Assembly: GCA_018101195.1 (NCBI GenBank)
Contig: JACDQH010000003.1
Coordinates: 124,001-188,000 of the forward strand
DNA length: 64,000 nucleotides
Source: Rickettsiaceae bacterium H1
GTDB lineage: Bacteria > Pseudomonadota > Alphaproteobacteria > Rickettsiales > Anaplasmataceae
Direction: 5' to 3'
How positions within the stretch are numbered: position 1 is the stretch's first letter; each line of letters begins with the position of its first letter. The notes below the pieces were generated by a model that had not been told where the DNA came from, did no database searches, and was given only the letters and a program-made list of their open reading frames with translations. The translations under genes were made by a program, and so were the position numbers. This document shows positions 19,245 through 28,872 of the stretch, piece by piece.

Positions 19245-19487
19245 TTACATTATAAAACATGTAAAATTAATGGATTCTTCAAAATTTCCGTTTCCCATTG
19301 TGCCTTCTTGGAGAATATTGATTTCCGATTGGCTACAAGAAACTTTACCACCGTTAATACTTAACATATCCTTTTTTAAGGATACCGAATTTTTACCATT
19401 GTCACTAAAAATATACAAATCACCATCAACGCTAAAAATAGCTTTGTCGTTTAATTTAGCATCAAAAACAATTTTATTCATACTCAT
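19245..19487 (-). CDS. small hypothetical protein
   Basis: 80 codons from the ATG at 19487, but the GGAGAG upstream is better spaced for the second ATG at 19481 (MNKIVFDAKLNDKAIFS), giving 78 residues. The protein looks soluble, rich in short beta-like repeats (DGDLYIFSDNGKNSV, GKVSCSQSEINIL). No family recognised. A perfect 11-base inverted repeat sits directly upstream. The plausible ribosome binding site in otherwise gene-poor DNA favours a real gene, with moderate doubt. Confidence 0.45.
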   Translation of the reverse strand: MSMNKIVFDAKLNDKAIFSVDGDLYIFSDNGKNSVSLKKDMLSINGGKVSCSQSEINILQEGTMGNGNFEESINFTCFIM

Positions 19488-19497
19488 AACTCTCCGA

Positions 19498-19532
19498 AAT
19501 CAATTATTGTATTAATGGTATAATAATTGATT
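19498..19532. promoter_or_regulatory. perfect palindrome, candidate operator of the small ORF
   Basis: Arms AATCAATTATT (19498-19508) and AATAATTGATT (19522-19532) are perfect reverse complements around a 13-base spacer. It lies about 10 bases upstream of the minus-strand ATG at 19487 and overlaps the likely promoter region. Also between divergent genes (uvrA begins at 19679). Confidence 0.4.
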
Positions 19533-19678
19533 ATTAAACTAGAGTTAATTTAAGCAACCCGAACAGTTGCTTGTTTACAGAGATCAGCTTGCACTGACAA
19601 TTAAATCTTTCACCCAGTGTATTTATTGCTTGCTCCGATAAAAAATGATATCCTATTTCAGTTAGACTTTCATCAAAC

Positions 19679-22552
19679 ATGTCGTCAAATTATATCAGCA
19701 TAAAAGGAGCCCGCGAGAATAACTTACGCAATTTCGATATTGAAATACCGAAAAATAAGTTGGTTGTTATCACTGGTGTTAGCGGATCGGGAAAATCAAG
19801 CTTGGCATTCGACATCATATATGCCGAAGGACAAAGACGATATGTCGAAAGCCTTTCCGCCTATGCCAGACAGTTTTTACAAGTACAGGATAAAGCCGAT
19901 GTCGATTCGATCTCTGGATTATCGCCGACTATCGCCATCAATCAAAAAACAATATCAAAAAATCCCCGTTCGACAGTAGCTACGACAACCGAAATCTATG
20001 ACTATTTAAGGTTGTTATATGCAAGAATCGGTACTCCTTACTCGCCGAAAACGGGAAAACCAATTTCTTCACAAACGATTCCTGAAATTCAAGATAAAAT
20101 ATTACAAATCCCCGAAGGAACGAAAGTATATATATTAGCAAGTGTGGTCCATGACAGAAAAGGCGAACATACCAAAGAAATATTACAATTAAAAAAGCAA
20201 GGTTTTAGTAGAATTAAAATAGACGGTACGGTTTACGAAATAGATAATTTGCCTATCATCGACAAAAACAAAAAACATACCATATTATTGGTAGTAGACC
20301 GATTGGTAATTTCTCCCAATCTAGGCAACCGCTTAACAAACAGTTTGGAAAATGCCTCCGAAATAGGAAATGGTATCATCTATGTCGAAATCGTAAAAAT
20401 AGAAGAAAATAACGAAAATTATCACAATGGACAAATCATAACATTTTCTCAAAAATTTTCTTGTCCCGAAACCGGTTTCACTCTTACAGAAATAGAACCA
20501 AGGGTATTTTCTTTCAACAGTCCTCACGGGGCCTGTAAATATTGTAATGGTTTGGGAAAAGAACAAGCTCTGGATTTGGATTCAATTATTCCAGACAAAA
20601 GTGTTTCAGTAATAGAAGGAGCTATAGCGCCATGGGGAAAATTATACGGAGATCATCTTTCCAGCCAAAAAGCAAGAAATCGGGCGGCAATGTGTTCATC
20701 TCTCAGCCAACATTTTAAATTTAATATAACCGATCCATGGGAAAAATTAACCGAAGAAGTCAAAAATCTATTTTTATTCGGATCGAAAGAAGAAAAAATC
20801 ACCATGCGCAATTACGATGGTAAAAAATCACAAAAAGCTTTTGACGGAGTAATAAATTATTTCAACGAACTTAAACATGAAAATAATGACTGGACTCGCA
20901 ATGAAATAGAAAAATATTCTACTGAAAAAGACTGTACCCACTGTTCCGGCTCCCGATTAAAACCAGAAAGTTTATGTGTTAAAATCGAAGGAAAAAACAT
21001 TGCGCAAGTATCCGCACTCAAAATTGAGGAAGCGATAAAATGGGTAGAAGAAGTAAAAAACAGCATTAACGACCACAAATTAAAAATTGCAGATAAAGTT
21101 TTAGACGAAATAATACGAAGACTAAAATTTTTGCTCAATGTCGGTTTAAGTTATCTGGAATTAAACAGATCTTCTGCAACATTATCAGGCGGAGAAAGCC
21201 AGAGAATTAGACTGGCTTCACAAATCGGTTCAGGTTTAACTGGGGTGATTTACGTACTTGATGAACCTTCAATCGGGTTGCATCAATGTGACAACGAATT
21301 ATTGCTCAATACACTGAAAAATCTGCGTAATTTAGGTAATTCAGTAATAGTAATAGAACACGACGAAGAAACAATGATGAGCGCAGACCATTTGATAGAT
21401 ATAGGCCCAGGAGCAGGTTCGAACGGAGGAAAAGTAATCTCTCAAGGAAAACCGCAAGAAATTATGCAAGACGAAGCAAGCATAACCGGCAGATATCTGT
21501 CCGGTAAAGAAACAATACCTATTCCGCAGCAAAGAAAAATTAGCAACGATTATATAGAATTAAAGGGAGTAAACGTACATAACATACGTAACCTATTGAT
21601 AAAAATACCGCTAAGATCTTTAGTGTGCGTCACTGGTATGTCCGGTAGCGGCAAATCCAGTTTGGTAATTCATGCTTTATACAACGCTACCTATAATATT
21701 TTGAATAAGGGGAAAAAGTATCACAATTTTTGCCAATCGATCGAAGGATTGGAAAATATCACTAATATTATCGAAATCGATCAATCCCCAATAGGAAGAA
21801 CTCCTTTATCAAATCCAGCAACTTATACGGGTGTTTTTAATTATATTCGAGATTGGTTTTCCATGTTACCCGAGTCAAAAGCTAGAGGATATAAACCGGG
21901 CAGATTCTCTTTTAATAATAAAGGAGGAAGGTGTGAAGCCTGCCAAGGTCACGGAGTATTAAAAATTGAAATGCACTTCTTGCCTGATGTTTACGTAAAA
22001 TGCGAACAATGCAAAGGAAAACGTTACAACAGGAATACCTTAGAAATAACTTACAAAGGCAAATCGATTGACGATGTTTTGAATATGACTGTTGACGAAG
22101 CGTTAATATTTTTTGATTCAATTCCCATAATTAAAGAAAAAATGAAATCAATGAAAGATGTAAATTTAGGTTATATTAAAATCGGACAGTACTCTACCAC
22201 TCTTTCCGGAGGAGAAGCACAAAGAGTCAAGCTATCCAAAGAACTTTCAAAAAGATCGACAGGAAACACTTTGTATATACTTGACGAGCCTACTACCGCT
22301 TTACATACATGCGATATTAAAGAATTGTTGAACATATTGACAAAATTAGTCAAAAGAGGAAATACCATAGTGGTGATAGAACACAATTTACACGTAATTA
22401 AGTCAGCGGATTATGTAATAGATATGGGACCAAAAGGAGGTGATAAGGGCGGAAAAGTTATTGCAACCGGCACCCCCGAAGAAGTTGCCAAAAACAAAAA
22501 TAGTGTTACCGGCAGGTACTTACAGAATTACTTGCAAACTGAATACGCTTAA
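19679..22552 (+). CDS. uvrA: excinuclease ABC subunit A
   Basis: ATP-dependent damage sensor of nucleotide excision repair. 957 residues with two ABC modules. First Walker A GVSGSGKSS (33-41), signature LSGGESQRIRLA and Walker B VIYVLDEPSIGLH; second Walker A GMSGSGKSS, signature LSGGEAQRVKLS and LYILDEPTTALH. The C-terminal zinc finger is complete (CEACQGHG ... CEQCKGKRY). The N-terminal zinc site is degenerate: CPETG has one Cys where E. coli has CxxC, paired with CKYC. Stands alone upstream of tRNA-Arg. Confidence 0.98.
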   Translation: MSSNYISIKGARENNLRNFDIEIPKNKLVVITGVSGSGKSSLAFDIIYAEGQRRYVESLSAYARQFLQVQDKADVDSISGLSPTIAINQKTISKNPRSTVATTTEIYDYLRLLYARIGTPYSPKTGKPISSQTIPEIQDKILQIPEGTKVYILASVVHDRKGEHTKEILQLKKQGFSRIKIDGTVYEIDNLPIIDKNKKHTILLVVDRLVISPNLGNRLTNSLENASEIGNGIIYVEIVKIEENNENYHNGQIITFSQKFSCPETGFTLTEIEPRVFSFNSPHGACKYCNGLGKEQALDLDSIIPDKSVSVIEGAIAPWGKLYGDHLSSQKARNRAAMCSSLSQHFKFNITDPWEKLTEEVKNLFLFGSKEEKITMRNYDGKKSQKAFDGVINYFNELKHENNDWTRNEIEKYSTEKDCTHCSGSRLKPESLCVKIEGKNIAQVSALKIEEAIKWVEEVKNSINDHKLKIADKVLDEIIRRLKFLLNVGLSYLELNRSSATLSGGESQRIRLASQIGSGLTGVIYVLDEPSIGLHQCDNELLLNTLKNLRNLGNSVIVIEHDEETMMSADHLIDIGPGAGSNGGKVISQGKPQEIMQDEASITGRYLSGKETIPIPQQRKISNDYIELKGVNVHNIRNLLIKIPLRSLVCVTGMSGSGKSSLVIHALYNATYNILNKGKKYHNFCQSIEGLENITNIIEIDQSPIGRTPLSNPATYTGVFNYIRDWFSMLPESKARGYKPGRFSFNNKGGRCEACQGHGVLKIEMHFLPDVYVKCEQCKGKRYNRNTLEITYKGKSIDDVLNMTVDEALIFFDSIPIIKEKMKSMKDVNLGYIKIGQYSTTLSGGEAQRVKLSKELSKRSTGNTLYILDEPTTALHTCDIKELLNILTKLVKRGNTIVVIEHNLHVIKSADYVIDMGPKGGDKGGKVIATGTPEEVAKNKNSVTGRYLQNYLQTEYA

Positions 22553-22564
22553 AGCATAAGTTAC

Positions 22565-22638
22565 GTACTCATAGCTCAGTCGGATAGAGCATTGCCCTCC
22601 GGAGGCAAAGGTCGTGGGTTCGAATCCCACTGAGTACA
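22565..22638 (+). tRNA. tRNA-Arg (anticodon CCG)
   Basis: Acceptor GTACTCA pairs with TGAGTAC. The anticodon stem TTGCC/GGCAA encloses loop CTCCGGA, giving anticodon CCG. The T arm is GTGGGTTCGAATCCCAC. Discriminator A; CCA is not encoded. Lies 12 bases after uvrA. Left border of the accessory zone. Confidence 0.96.
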
Positions 22639-23805
22639 CAAACCATTTAGTATTAAAAAGGTAATATAAATAAAATGGCGATAATAACAAATCACAATAA
22701 GATTTTTTATTCTTAAAAGATATTTAAAGATACTAAAATAATATCAAGAGTAATAAAGAATTAACTTACCGTTATTATTATGTGCAAAGTACTAATGCTG
22801 CTGCAAGTACAATTGTACAAGAACCATATTATAAGTCAATGTAGTCGAAAAAACAAGTATGTTTACTCGGATCACGATAACAACTACCATATGAGATTAG
22901 ACAATACCAGTATATTTTTTGCTCATAACATAATACGTAATGGATCTTTTTTATCCCAATAAGTACAAAATATAGTTAGGTGCCAAAACACAAACCAAAC
23001 ATTATTTACGATGATTAATAACAACGCTATGATATTTCAATGCTAACTAACGGTATTAAAGTTAGGTAAATAGACATTTTAATGTTTGTGTTATCTAAAC
23101 AATCAAGCTAACTGTATCGCTTAGTTTTTTATCCAGATAAAAAGTCTTTTGTTAAACATTTTCACCCAGATTTATTTAAACATATTTTAAATTAATATAT
23201 AACATCAATGAATAAGTGTTGAGATAACAAACTACTATTAAAAAAAGAAATCAAAGACCTTTCTTCCATCATCTTCCGGCTTACCTACTAAAAAGGCAAG
23301 ACAGTGCTAATATGAATACAGATGAAAGATGCAATTCTTTTGAAAGTAAACCTCAAGCACCTAATATTCGTGGAGGACAAATATCAACCCCCGATAAAAA
23401 ATTTACTAATTAATCCCTTGGGTAGCAGTGAATCTCCAAGTGACAAATTACCTTCACTAACAGAAAAGATGGCAAGAAAATACCAGTTCCGGAACCCTTT
23501 TCAACCGTTATAATATTAGTTATCGCAGAGCCTAACGTTACTCAAAGTCAAAAAGAACAGTCCTAAGTAAATAGGCACTTATTAAACAAATTTTTTAGGC
23601 TGATATTTTTTTGAAAAATATCAACCTTCTTTTTAATTCGAGAAAACTACTTCTATTCAAATACGTTTTAACATCGGTAATGTCAAAATCCTTTTCACAA
23701 ATATTCGTTCCCCTGCAAGCTGTCAAAAAAGCAATTACAAAATATGTATTGTGTTTTTTTATGCTAATTATAATATATCTGCTAAACATTAATCGAACAC
23801 CAATA
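22639..23805. other. gene-poor stretch after tRNA-Arg
   Basis: About 1.2 kb with only short frames (22780-22962 and 23322-23513) that have no convincing ribosome binding site, composition or motif. I see no supported gene. Probably decayed DNA at the left side of the accessory zone. Confidence 0.5.
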
Positions 23806-24569
23806 GTGAAATATTTTTTAATTTTCTTCTCCTTGTTAATGCTTACCGCCTGTGCAGCTACAATGCTAAGCAGGGTTATCGATCCAAATTACAAATATAA
23901 TTTCAAAATTAAAAAAATGGTCGTTTTGGGTTTCGGTATGCCCATAAGTGAACGAAAAGAATTAGAAAATACGTTGGAAAAATCCATTGCAAAATATGAC
24001 GTTGAAATTCTACGAGGGTTAGAAATTCTTCCGCCTACAAGAAATTACTCTGACCAAGAACTCTATAAAATCGCCAGAAGTAAAGGTGCCGATACCTTGC
24101 TGATTATTAGCGTAGACGGTAGGAAAATGTCTAAAAAACATACACAACACCGCCTGTCGAAACTTATTTTTTCGGAATTATTGTTAGCTATAATACAGCA
24201 ACCTATAGCACATCTATTTATAACAACCGAAAAGCCAAGCTTAGGCGGTAAGAAAATGTCTAAAAAACATACACAACACCGCCTGTCGAAACTTATTTTT
24301 CGGAATTATTGTTAGCTATAATACAGCAACCTATAACACATCTATTTATAACAACCGAAAAGCCAAGGATGAATGCCAGCGTGAATTTAAAAAATACGAA
24401 AAACGGAGAAATTATTTGGACCGCCGAAGGCTTTAGCGTCGGCAATACCTACTACACGTCTTTTTCAGATTTAACAGCGAACGTTGCAGAAACAACCATG
24501 AAAGAATTATTCTATGCAGGGTTAATAACCCAAAAAAAAACCAAATCTTATGCCAAATCTGTAAAATAG
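23806..24569 (+). pseudogene. lipoprotein gene broken by internal duplication and 1-base deletion
   Basis: The GTG at 23806 gives a classic lipoprotein signal (KYFLIFFSLLMLTAC, lipobox LTAC); a longer frame from TTG at 23611 is less likely. The mature part starts AATMLSRVIDPNYKYNF and contains KKMVVLGFGMPISERKEL and ARSKGADTLLIISVDG. A 122-base segment (24118-24239) is repeated at 24247-24367. The second copy has five T instead of six near 24300, which shifts the frame and causes a stop at 24315. The rest (MNASVNLKNTKNGEIIWTAE...) continues in another frame to 24569. Family not recognised; an outer-membrane-linked lipoprotein before breakage. Confidence 0.7.
24118..24367 (+). repeat. 122-base tandem duplication inside the lipoprotein gene
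   Basis: Two near-identical copies (24118-24239 and 24247-24367) are separated by 7 bases. Both begin GGTA(G/A)GAAAATG and end CCGAAAAGCCAAG. They differ by a T-run of 6 versus 5 and a few substitutions, so the duplication is recent. Confidence 0.92.
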
Positions 24570-24623
24570 AGAATTAACTTATAAATATGGAAAAAACATG
24601 ACAATTTTAAAGGGAAGAATAAA

Positions 24624-26099
24624 TTAATTCTTGATTTCTTCATCTAAATAGATACAAAGATCACCAAATGTTTTTAATTCGTCAACTTTACAACAGATAT
24701 TATCAGTATCTACTTCTTCTCCTTTCCGCATACAATTATACGCTGTATAAGCTCTTGCCATACCTTTTTCCAATCCAGAAATTTCCCTATCTTTGTTTTC
24801 TTTCTCAGGTTTTTCGGCAAGTAATTTTTTCGTAATATCAATATTACTTATAACATCTCTCGGTTTTTTCCGATCGAAAATAGAAGCGATATTTTCTGCA
24901 GCTTTAACTCGCTTGCTTGGTAATTCACTTCTCGGTATGCCCTGCCAATCCAAAATAGTAGCAATAATGCTCGTATGGTCATACGGAGTACCGAAAGAAC
25001 GAAAAACAACGGATTCGTCAACCCACGCAGAGGAAACAATAGTAGGGATACGAACTCCGAAACGATCAAAATAAAAACCTTGTTTACCAGGATTACTTTC
25101 TTCATCTGGAGTCGCCGCACCCCAAGGAGGGCTTACATGGTCGTAAATACCGCCATGTTCGTCATAAGTAATAATCAGTACCGACTTATCCCAGTTAGGT
25201 CCGCCAAAAACGGCATTATAAACTAAAGCAAGAAAATTTTCCCCCGATAATACGCTCGTCGGAGGATGCATACTGTTAACTCTGGATTGGGACCGTAACA
25301 TAAGCTGCGCCGTGAAAACAAACATTGGTTCAATAAAAGAATATCTTGGTAAATTACCTTTTCCGGCATCTTCGGTAAATTGCTCGAAACCTAAAAAATT
25401 ACGGGAATAACTCGAACCCCAAAGTTGAGATAACGTAGACCTTGCCAAAGAAGGCAAAATCCCAGAATCGGAATAAACGCGCCAACTAACATTATGCTCG
25501 CTTAGTACGTTAAATATTGTTTTTGCATTGAATATCAAACTATCAATATTATTAACATTACCTTGCGATGTTCCGCAGTGAAGAAAAGCCCTGTTAGGCA
25601 AAGTCTGAGTCGGAACCGAAGCAAACCATCTGTCAGAGATAGCACCATTTCTGGCAATCTCATTAATAACCGGTAATTGTTCCGGTGAGTAACATTGCAT
25701 AATTTCATGGGGATTACCGCCTCGAGATGCATAACTGTTTACAAACCCGTCCATAGGAGCAATATCACCATAAGAAGGGACCTTTTCTCCATATAACTGT
25801 TTTGTAATAAACTGAAATTCCTCATGTGGAATCGTATTAGGAACTCCATCATTATCGGCTTTGTATGATACCGGTATGGTATCGACCCGATTCTCCTTAA
25901 CAAACGGATTGCTATAATTACCGAAAGCAAGACCGTCATAATGATCGGGCTTCGATTCTTCCGGTTTTATCATTTTTTTTACAAGATGTTTTTCTTTGTC
26001 GTAAAGCCAACCGGTGATATTATCACACGATCTGTTTTCCATCATTACGACAATTATATTTTCAATTTGAGGCAATATTTTGTCTTTTATCGAAATCAT
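24624..26099 (-). CDS. phospholipase C / acid phosphatase-type phosphoesterase
   Basis: Member of the bacterial phosphoesterase family that includes non-haemolytic phospholipase C and Francisella AcpA (alkaline phosphatase fold). Metal and active-site motifs: ENRSCDN at 21-27, PTQTLPNR at 163-170 (probable Thr nucleophile region) and TYDEHGGIYDHVSPP at 311-325. 491 residues; the last ~75 (KKPRDVISNIDITKK to the end) are polar and not part of the core. No Sec or Tat signal peptide is visible, so export would need another route. It lies alone in gene-poor DNA. Substrate (phospholipid or phosphomonoester) cannot be decided from sequence. Confidence 0.88.
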   Translation of the reverse strand: MISIKDKILPQIENIIVVMMENRSCDNITGWLYDKEKHLVKKMIKPEESKPDHYDGLAFGNYSNPFVKENRVDTIPVSYKADNDGVPNTIPHEEFQFITKQLYGEKVPSYGDIAPMDGFVNSYASRGGNPHEIMQCYSPEQLPVINEIARNGAISDRWFASVPTQTLPNRAFLHCGTSQGNVNNIDSLIFNAKTIFNVLSEHNVSWRVYSDSGILPSLARSTLSQLWGSSYSRNFLGFEQFTEDAGKGNLPRYSFIEPMFVFTAQLMLRSQSRVNSMHPPTSVLSGENFLALVYNAVFGGPNWDKSVLIITYDEHGGIYDHVSPPWGAATPDEESNPGKQGFYFDRFGVRIPTIVSSAWVDESVVFRSFGTPYDHTSIIATILDWQGIPRSELPSKRVKAAENIASIFDRKKPRDVISNIDITKKLLAEKPEKENKDREISGLEKGMARAYTAYNCMRKGEEVDTDNICCKVDELKTFGDLCIYLDEEIKN

Positions 26100-26479
26100 T
26101 ACTACTTCTCTTAATATGATAACTAAAATATTTATGTTTTTTACCTTATCTCTTTATATTTGGATGTGTCAATATTTAATTTGAAAAATTAAAACAGTTA
26201 GCTTTATCTCTGCCACATATTCGAAACAGAATAAGAACAAACTCCTTCCATACTAAACTCGGAATTTTCTTGCTTCGCCACTTTTTTCCGATTCTTTCAT
26301 GCTCTGTATCGCTCTCTCATTAAATTAATACCATTTCATTAGAAAGCGCTTGATTGCGTTTCTAGTACTTGTGTTGTTATCTGAATCGTTTCTTTTTTCC
26401 TAGCTCTCCATCTTCTTTTTTTCTTTTTCAATAATTTGTTCTCTGTTAAACATCTGTCTAGTGTTAGAGGAGGTATTAA

Positions 26480-26705
26480 GTTATCAAACATAAGTTGGAG
26501 AACTAAACTTTTCTTTTAAAGTATCATCGACTTCGGTAAGCTCAGCACTCATCTTTTCCAAATCTTTTAGCCTTGCCGATATCTCGTTATTCAAATCACA
26601 AAGTTTCGACCGCAAAATTTTTCTAACTAAAGAGACTTCTTTCAGGAAGGAAATACCGTCATAAGTAAAAACAAAATTCCCAAATAATTTTTTATAAGCA
26701 CTAAG
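26480..26705 (-). pseudogene. decayed coding fragment C1
   Basis: On the minus strand an open frame reads AYKKLFGNFVFTYDGISF, then KDLEKMSAELTEVDDTL, and ends at a stop near 26480. There is no start codon in a sensible place. It is one of several minus-strand remnants between 26.4 and 27.4 kb. Family unknown. Confidence 0.4.
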
Positions 26706-26919
26706 CTTTTTTTCTTAGAGTTGCTATATTATTTTGCAAAATTTACTTTCCCAATCTTACTATACCAGAACTTTTTTTATAACATTAAAAAAGGAAGATT
26801 GTTCACTTTCATATTTTAACAACCTGTAATAGAAAAACTACGAAAAAAGAATTAACTTTTCCTTTATGTTTCTGCAAAGCTCGATATAAAAGTCCGCTTT
26901 TCTCGCTCTTGGCTTTTTC

Positions 26920-27400
26920 TATGGTAAGTACCAATAACCATACTGCAATGAGAATTCCTCTAACGTGTTCTTTCTGTGATTAATCTGTGTTAATATCCTT
27001 TTCAATACTCTTTGATAAGTTATTCTTGAGTATCTCCCTATTTTCATTTCTTCTTTTGGACGATCTAACTTTTCTTGTAGATTTTTTTTAACCTTTTCTT
27101 TCTGGTCTTCAACTAATATATTTGCGAATACATTCGTGAATGTATTTTGTTAAATATCTACCTAATGTCAGTACTACAAATCCAACTTATATATTATACT
27201 TGATTTATCATCTCCGTTGCTTCTCTCATATAAGCAGGGTTACAAAAAGCAATATTCGAATCTCTATAACCTTTAAAGAATTTGTCGGATGCAGGTTCTT
27301 TAAAATTACTTATTAATTCTTGAAAATCTTTTTGTGCCGAATCGAAATATTTTAACATTTCTTCTTCTGTTTTTGCGGTATTCCCGGTCCCTTAATTATC
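26920..27400 (-). pseudogene. decayed coding fragments C2 and C3
   Basis: Two further minus-strand open stretches. One (about 27400-27195) reads KTEEEMLKYFDSAQKDFQEL and later REATEMINQV then stop. Another (about 27125-26925) reads EDQKEKVKKNLQEKLDRPKE and RVLKRILTQINHRKN then stop. Both are Lys/Glu rich and probably come from the same eroding gene as fragment C1. Family unknown. The rest of 26100-28133 shows nothing I can support. Confidence 0.4.
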
Positions 27401-27827
27401 TTTATTTTTTCTCGCAGTTTTTTGTTATATCCTTCACACCAAGAACCAATCTTTATAAAATAAAAATTATATAAAAATGATAAACACGATACTGCCAACT
27501 TCTGAAAAGCAGTTACATAGCCAATACCGGTTCAATATGAAGCAGTGAAGGATCGTTCTTCTCTAATTTAACCTTATGCAACATCCAAAGATGTTTGTGA
27601 AAGAAAATTGCTAGCAAAACTTTTATCTGGACCACCTTTTTATTTTTTCGCTTAAAATTAATAATTTATAATTTTACTTCCGAGTTATTATCATATGATA
27701 GATCAAGAATATCAACATTTACCAAATAACCTTGCCTGAAAAAAAGAAACATAGCAAAACAAAATTTGACATTCAGTTATCTAACAATCACTACAAGTAA
27801 TTTTCACCGTAGAAAATATGTTATGTA

Positions 27828-27960
27828 ACAAATTTTAGCACCATATGGTGTATGACTTCAACAACAAATTAACCCTTTAATACTAAAACTATAATTAGAA
27901 ATTTGGCTAAAAAAATTAACGTAAAAACATGTCGATAAATCAGCCAAGAAAAATAAAAAT
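27828..27960 (+). repeat. direct repeat, left copy (leader module)
   Basis: About 130 bases, roughly 80% identical by eye to 28873-29006; shared blocks include CCATATGGTGTATG, AAAACTATAATTAGA and GATAAATCA. At the position of the ATG in the right copy this copy reads ATA, so it no longer starts a gene. Confidence 0.8.
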
Positions 27961-28133
27961 AAGCAACAGTTTTAGAAATTAAAGATATCTTGTAAGTAAT
28001 CTCTATGCCATCACCAAAGAAAAGCGTGTTACACGTGACCTGCCTACAAGACTTCAAAAGCAATTGACAGCTGAAAGCTAATATAGTACAACCCTGCCAG
28101 AACCAGGAAAAAATATAAAAGGAGGAAAAAATT

Positions 28134-28616
28134 ATGATAAATGTCAGTGCAAAAATTCAAATATCTTATTTAGAGAATAAACCTTATTACATACATGTCT
28201 TTATTCCTGAAAACGTAGTTGGCATGTATACCCCTTTTCTTAAACAACATCTGTCTACAAAGGATTATACATTGTACACACAAAACCAGATTATACGAGA
28301 CAATGGGACACACCATATGACCATTATTTCTCCACCCGAATTCAGCAATTTATCAGAAGATTATAGAAAATTTATAGGCTATCCGCTGACTATCAGTCTT
28401 ATTGGTGTTGGAAATATAGTGGAGGATGATAATGAAACTGTTTTTATTGTATCTTCATGTAAGGAAGCAAACACTATTAGAGCACTTTTTGGCCTTGGTC
28501 CTGCTGATTTACACGTAACCTTGGGGTTCAAAACAGGTGATATTTTTAATAAGCCTAAAGATAGAAGCGCATTACTACCTCCATTTTCCCGTGTTGTGTC
28601 GGAACCACGAAACTAA
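28134..28616 (+). CDS. predicted 2H (LigT-like) phosphoesterase
   Basis: 160 residues with two HxTx motifs, HMTI at 61-64 and HVTL at 127-130, 66 residues apart. This is the catalytic signature of the 2H phosphoesterase superfamily (2',5' RNA ligase/cyclic phosphodiesterase fold), which acts on 2',3'-cyclic or 2'-5' RNA bonds. The second motif context (ADLHVTLGFKTGDIF) recalls the 'Swiss army knife' RNA repair-like branch; this finer assignment is from memory and tentative. No signal peptide. A strong AGGAGG ribosome binding site precedes the ATG. The DNA is somewhat richer in GC than its surroundings (38% in one counted line), suggesting transfer. Flanked by a ~130-base direct repeat. Confidence 0.68.
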   Translation: MINVSAKIQISYLENKPYYIHVFIPENVVGMYTPFLKQHLSTKDYTLYTQNQIIRDNGTHHMTIISPPEFSNLSEDYRKFIGYPLTISLIGVGNIVEDDNETVFIVSSCKEANTIRALFGLGPADLHVTLGFKTGDIFNKPKDRSALLPPFSRVVSEPRN

Positions 28617-28634
28617 AATTTGATCCATCGCTAA

Positions 28635-28778
28635 AATATCAGCAAGGTACCGTCAGCTCTACGCTTAGCCTGTTTAAAAGCCGGACGATTTACAATCCGA
28701 CTTCAAATTGGCGCTACCACTGGTAATGTCATAAAGTTATCAGATCTGGGTGTTGACAATGATATCACTCTTGAATAA
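28635..28778 (+). pseudogene. short fragment with flagellin-like motif
   Basis: An open stretch without a start codon, ending in a TAA, encodes RFTIRLQIGATTGN followed by VIKLSDLGVDNDITLE. The pattern LQIGA..G..I.LSDL resembles a conserved flagellin segment. It is short and could be chance. Confidence 0.25.
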
Positions 28779-28872
28779 AGACCAGCCGTTGGCCAACTCT
28801 CACAAGGTACAAGAAACTAATAATATAAAAAATCCCTGCACTACAGGGTCATGAGCTCTCGAACCGGTACTA

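Noticed and set aside
22780-23513. Two small plus-strand ORFs (60 and 63 codons) after tRNA-Arg
   Set aside because: No ribosome binding site, no motif, and lengths expected by chance in this AT-rich DNA.
28832-28854. Hairpin CCCTG/CAGGG followed, on the minus strand, by a T-run, like a terminator
   Set aside because: No minus-strand gene lies upstream of it and the stem is only five bases; it cannot be tied to a transcript.
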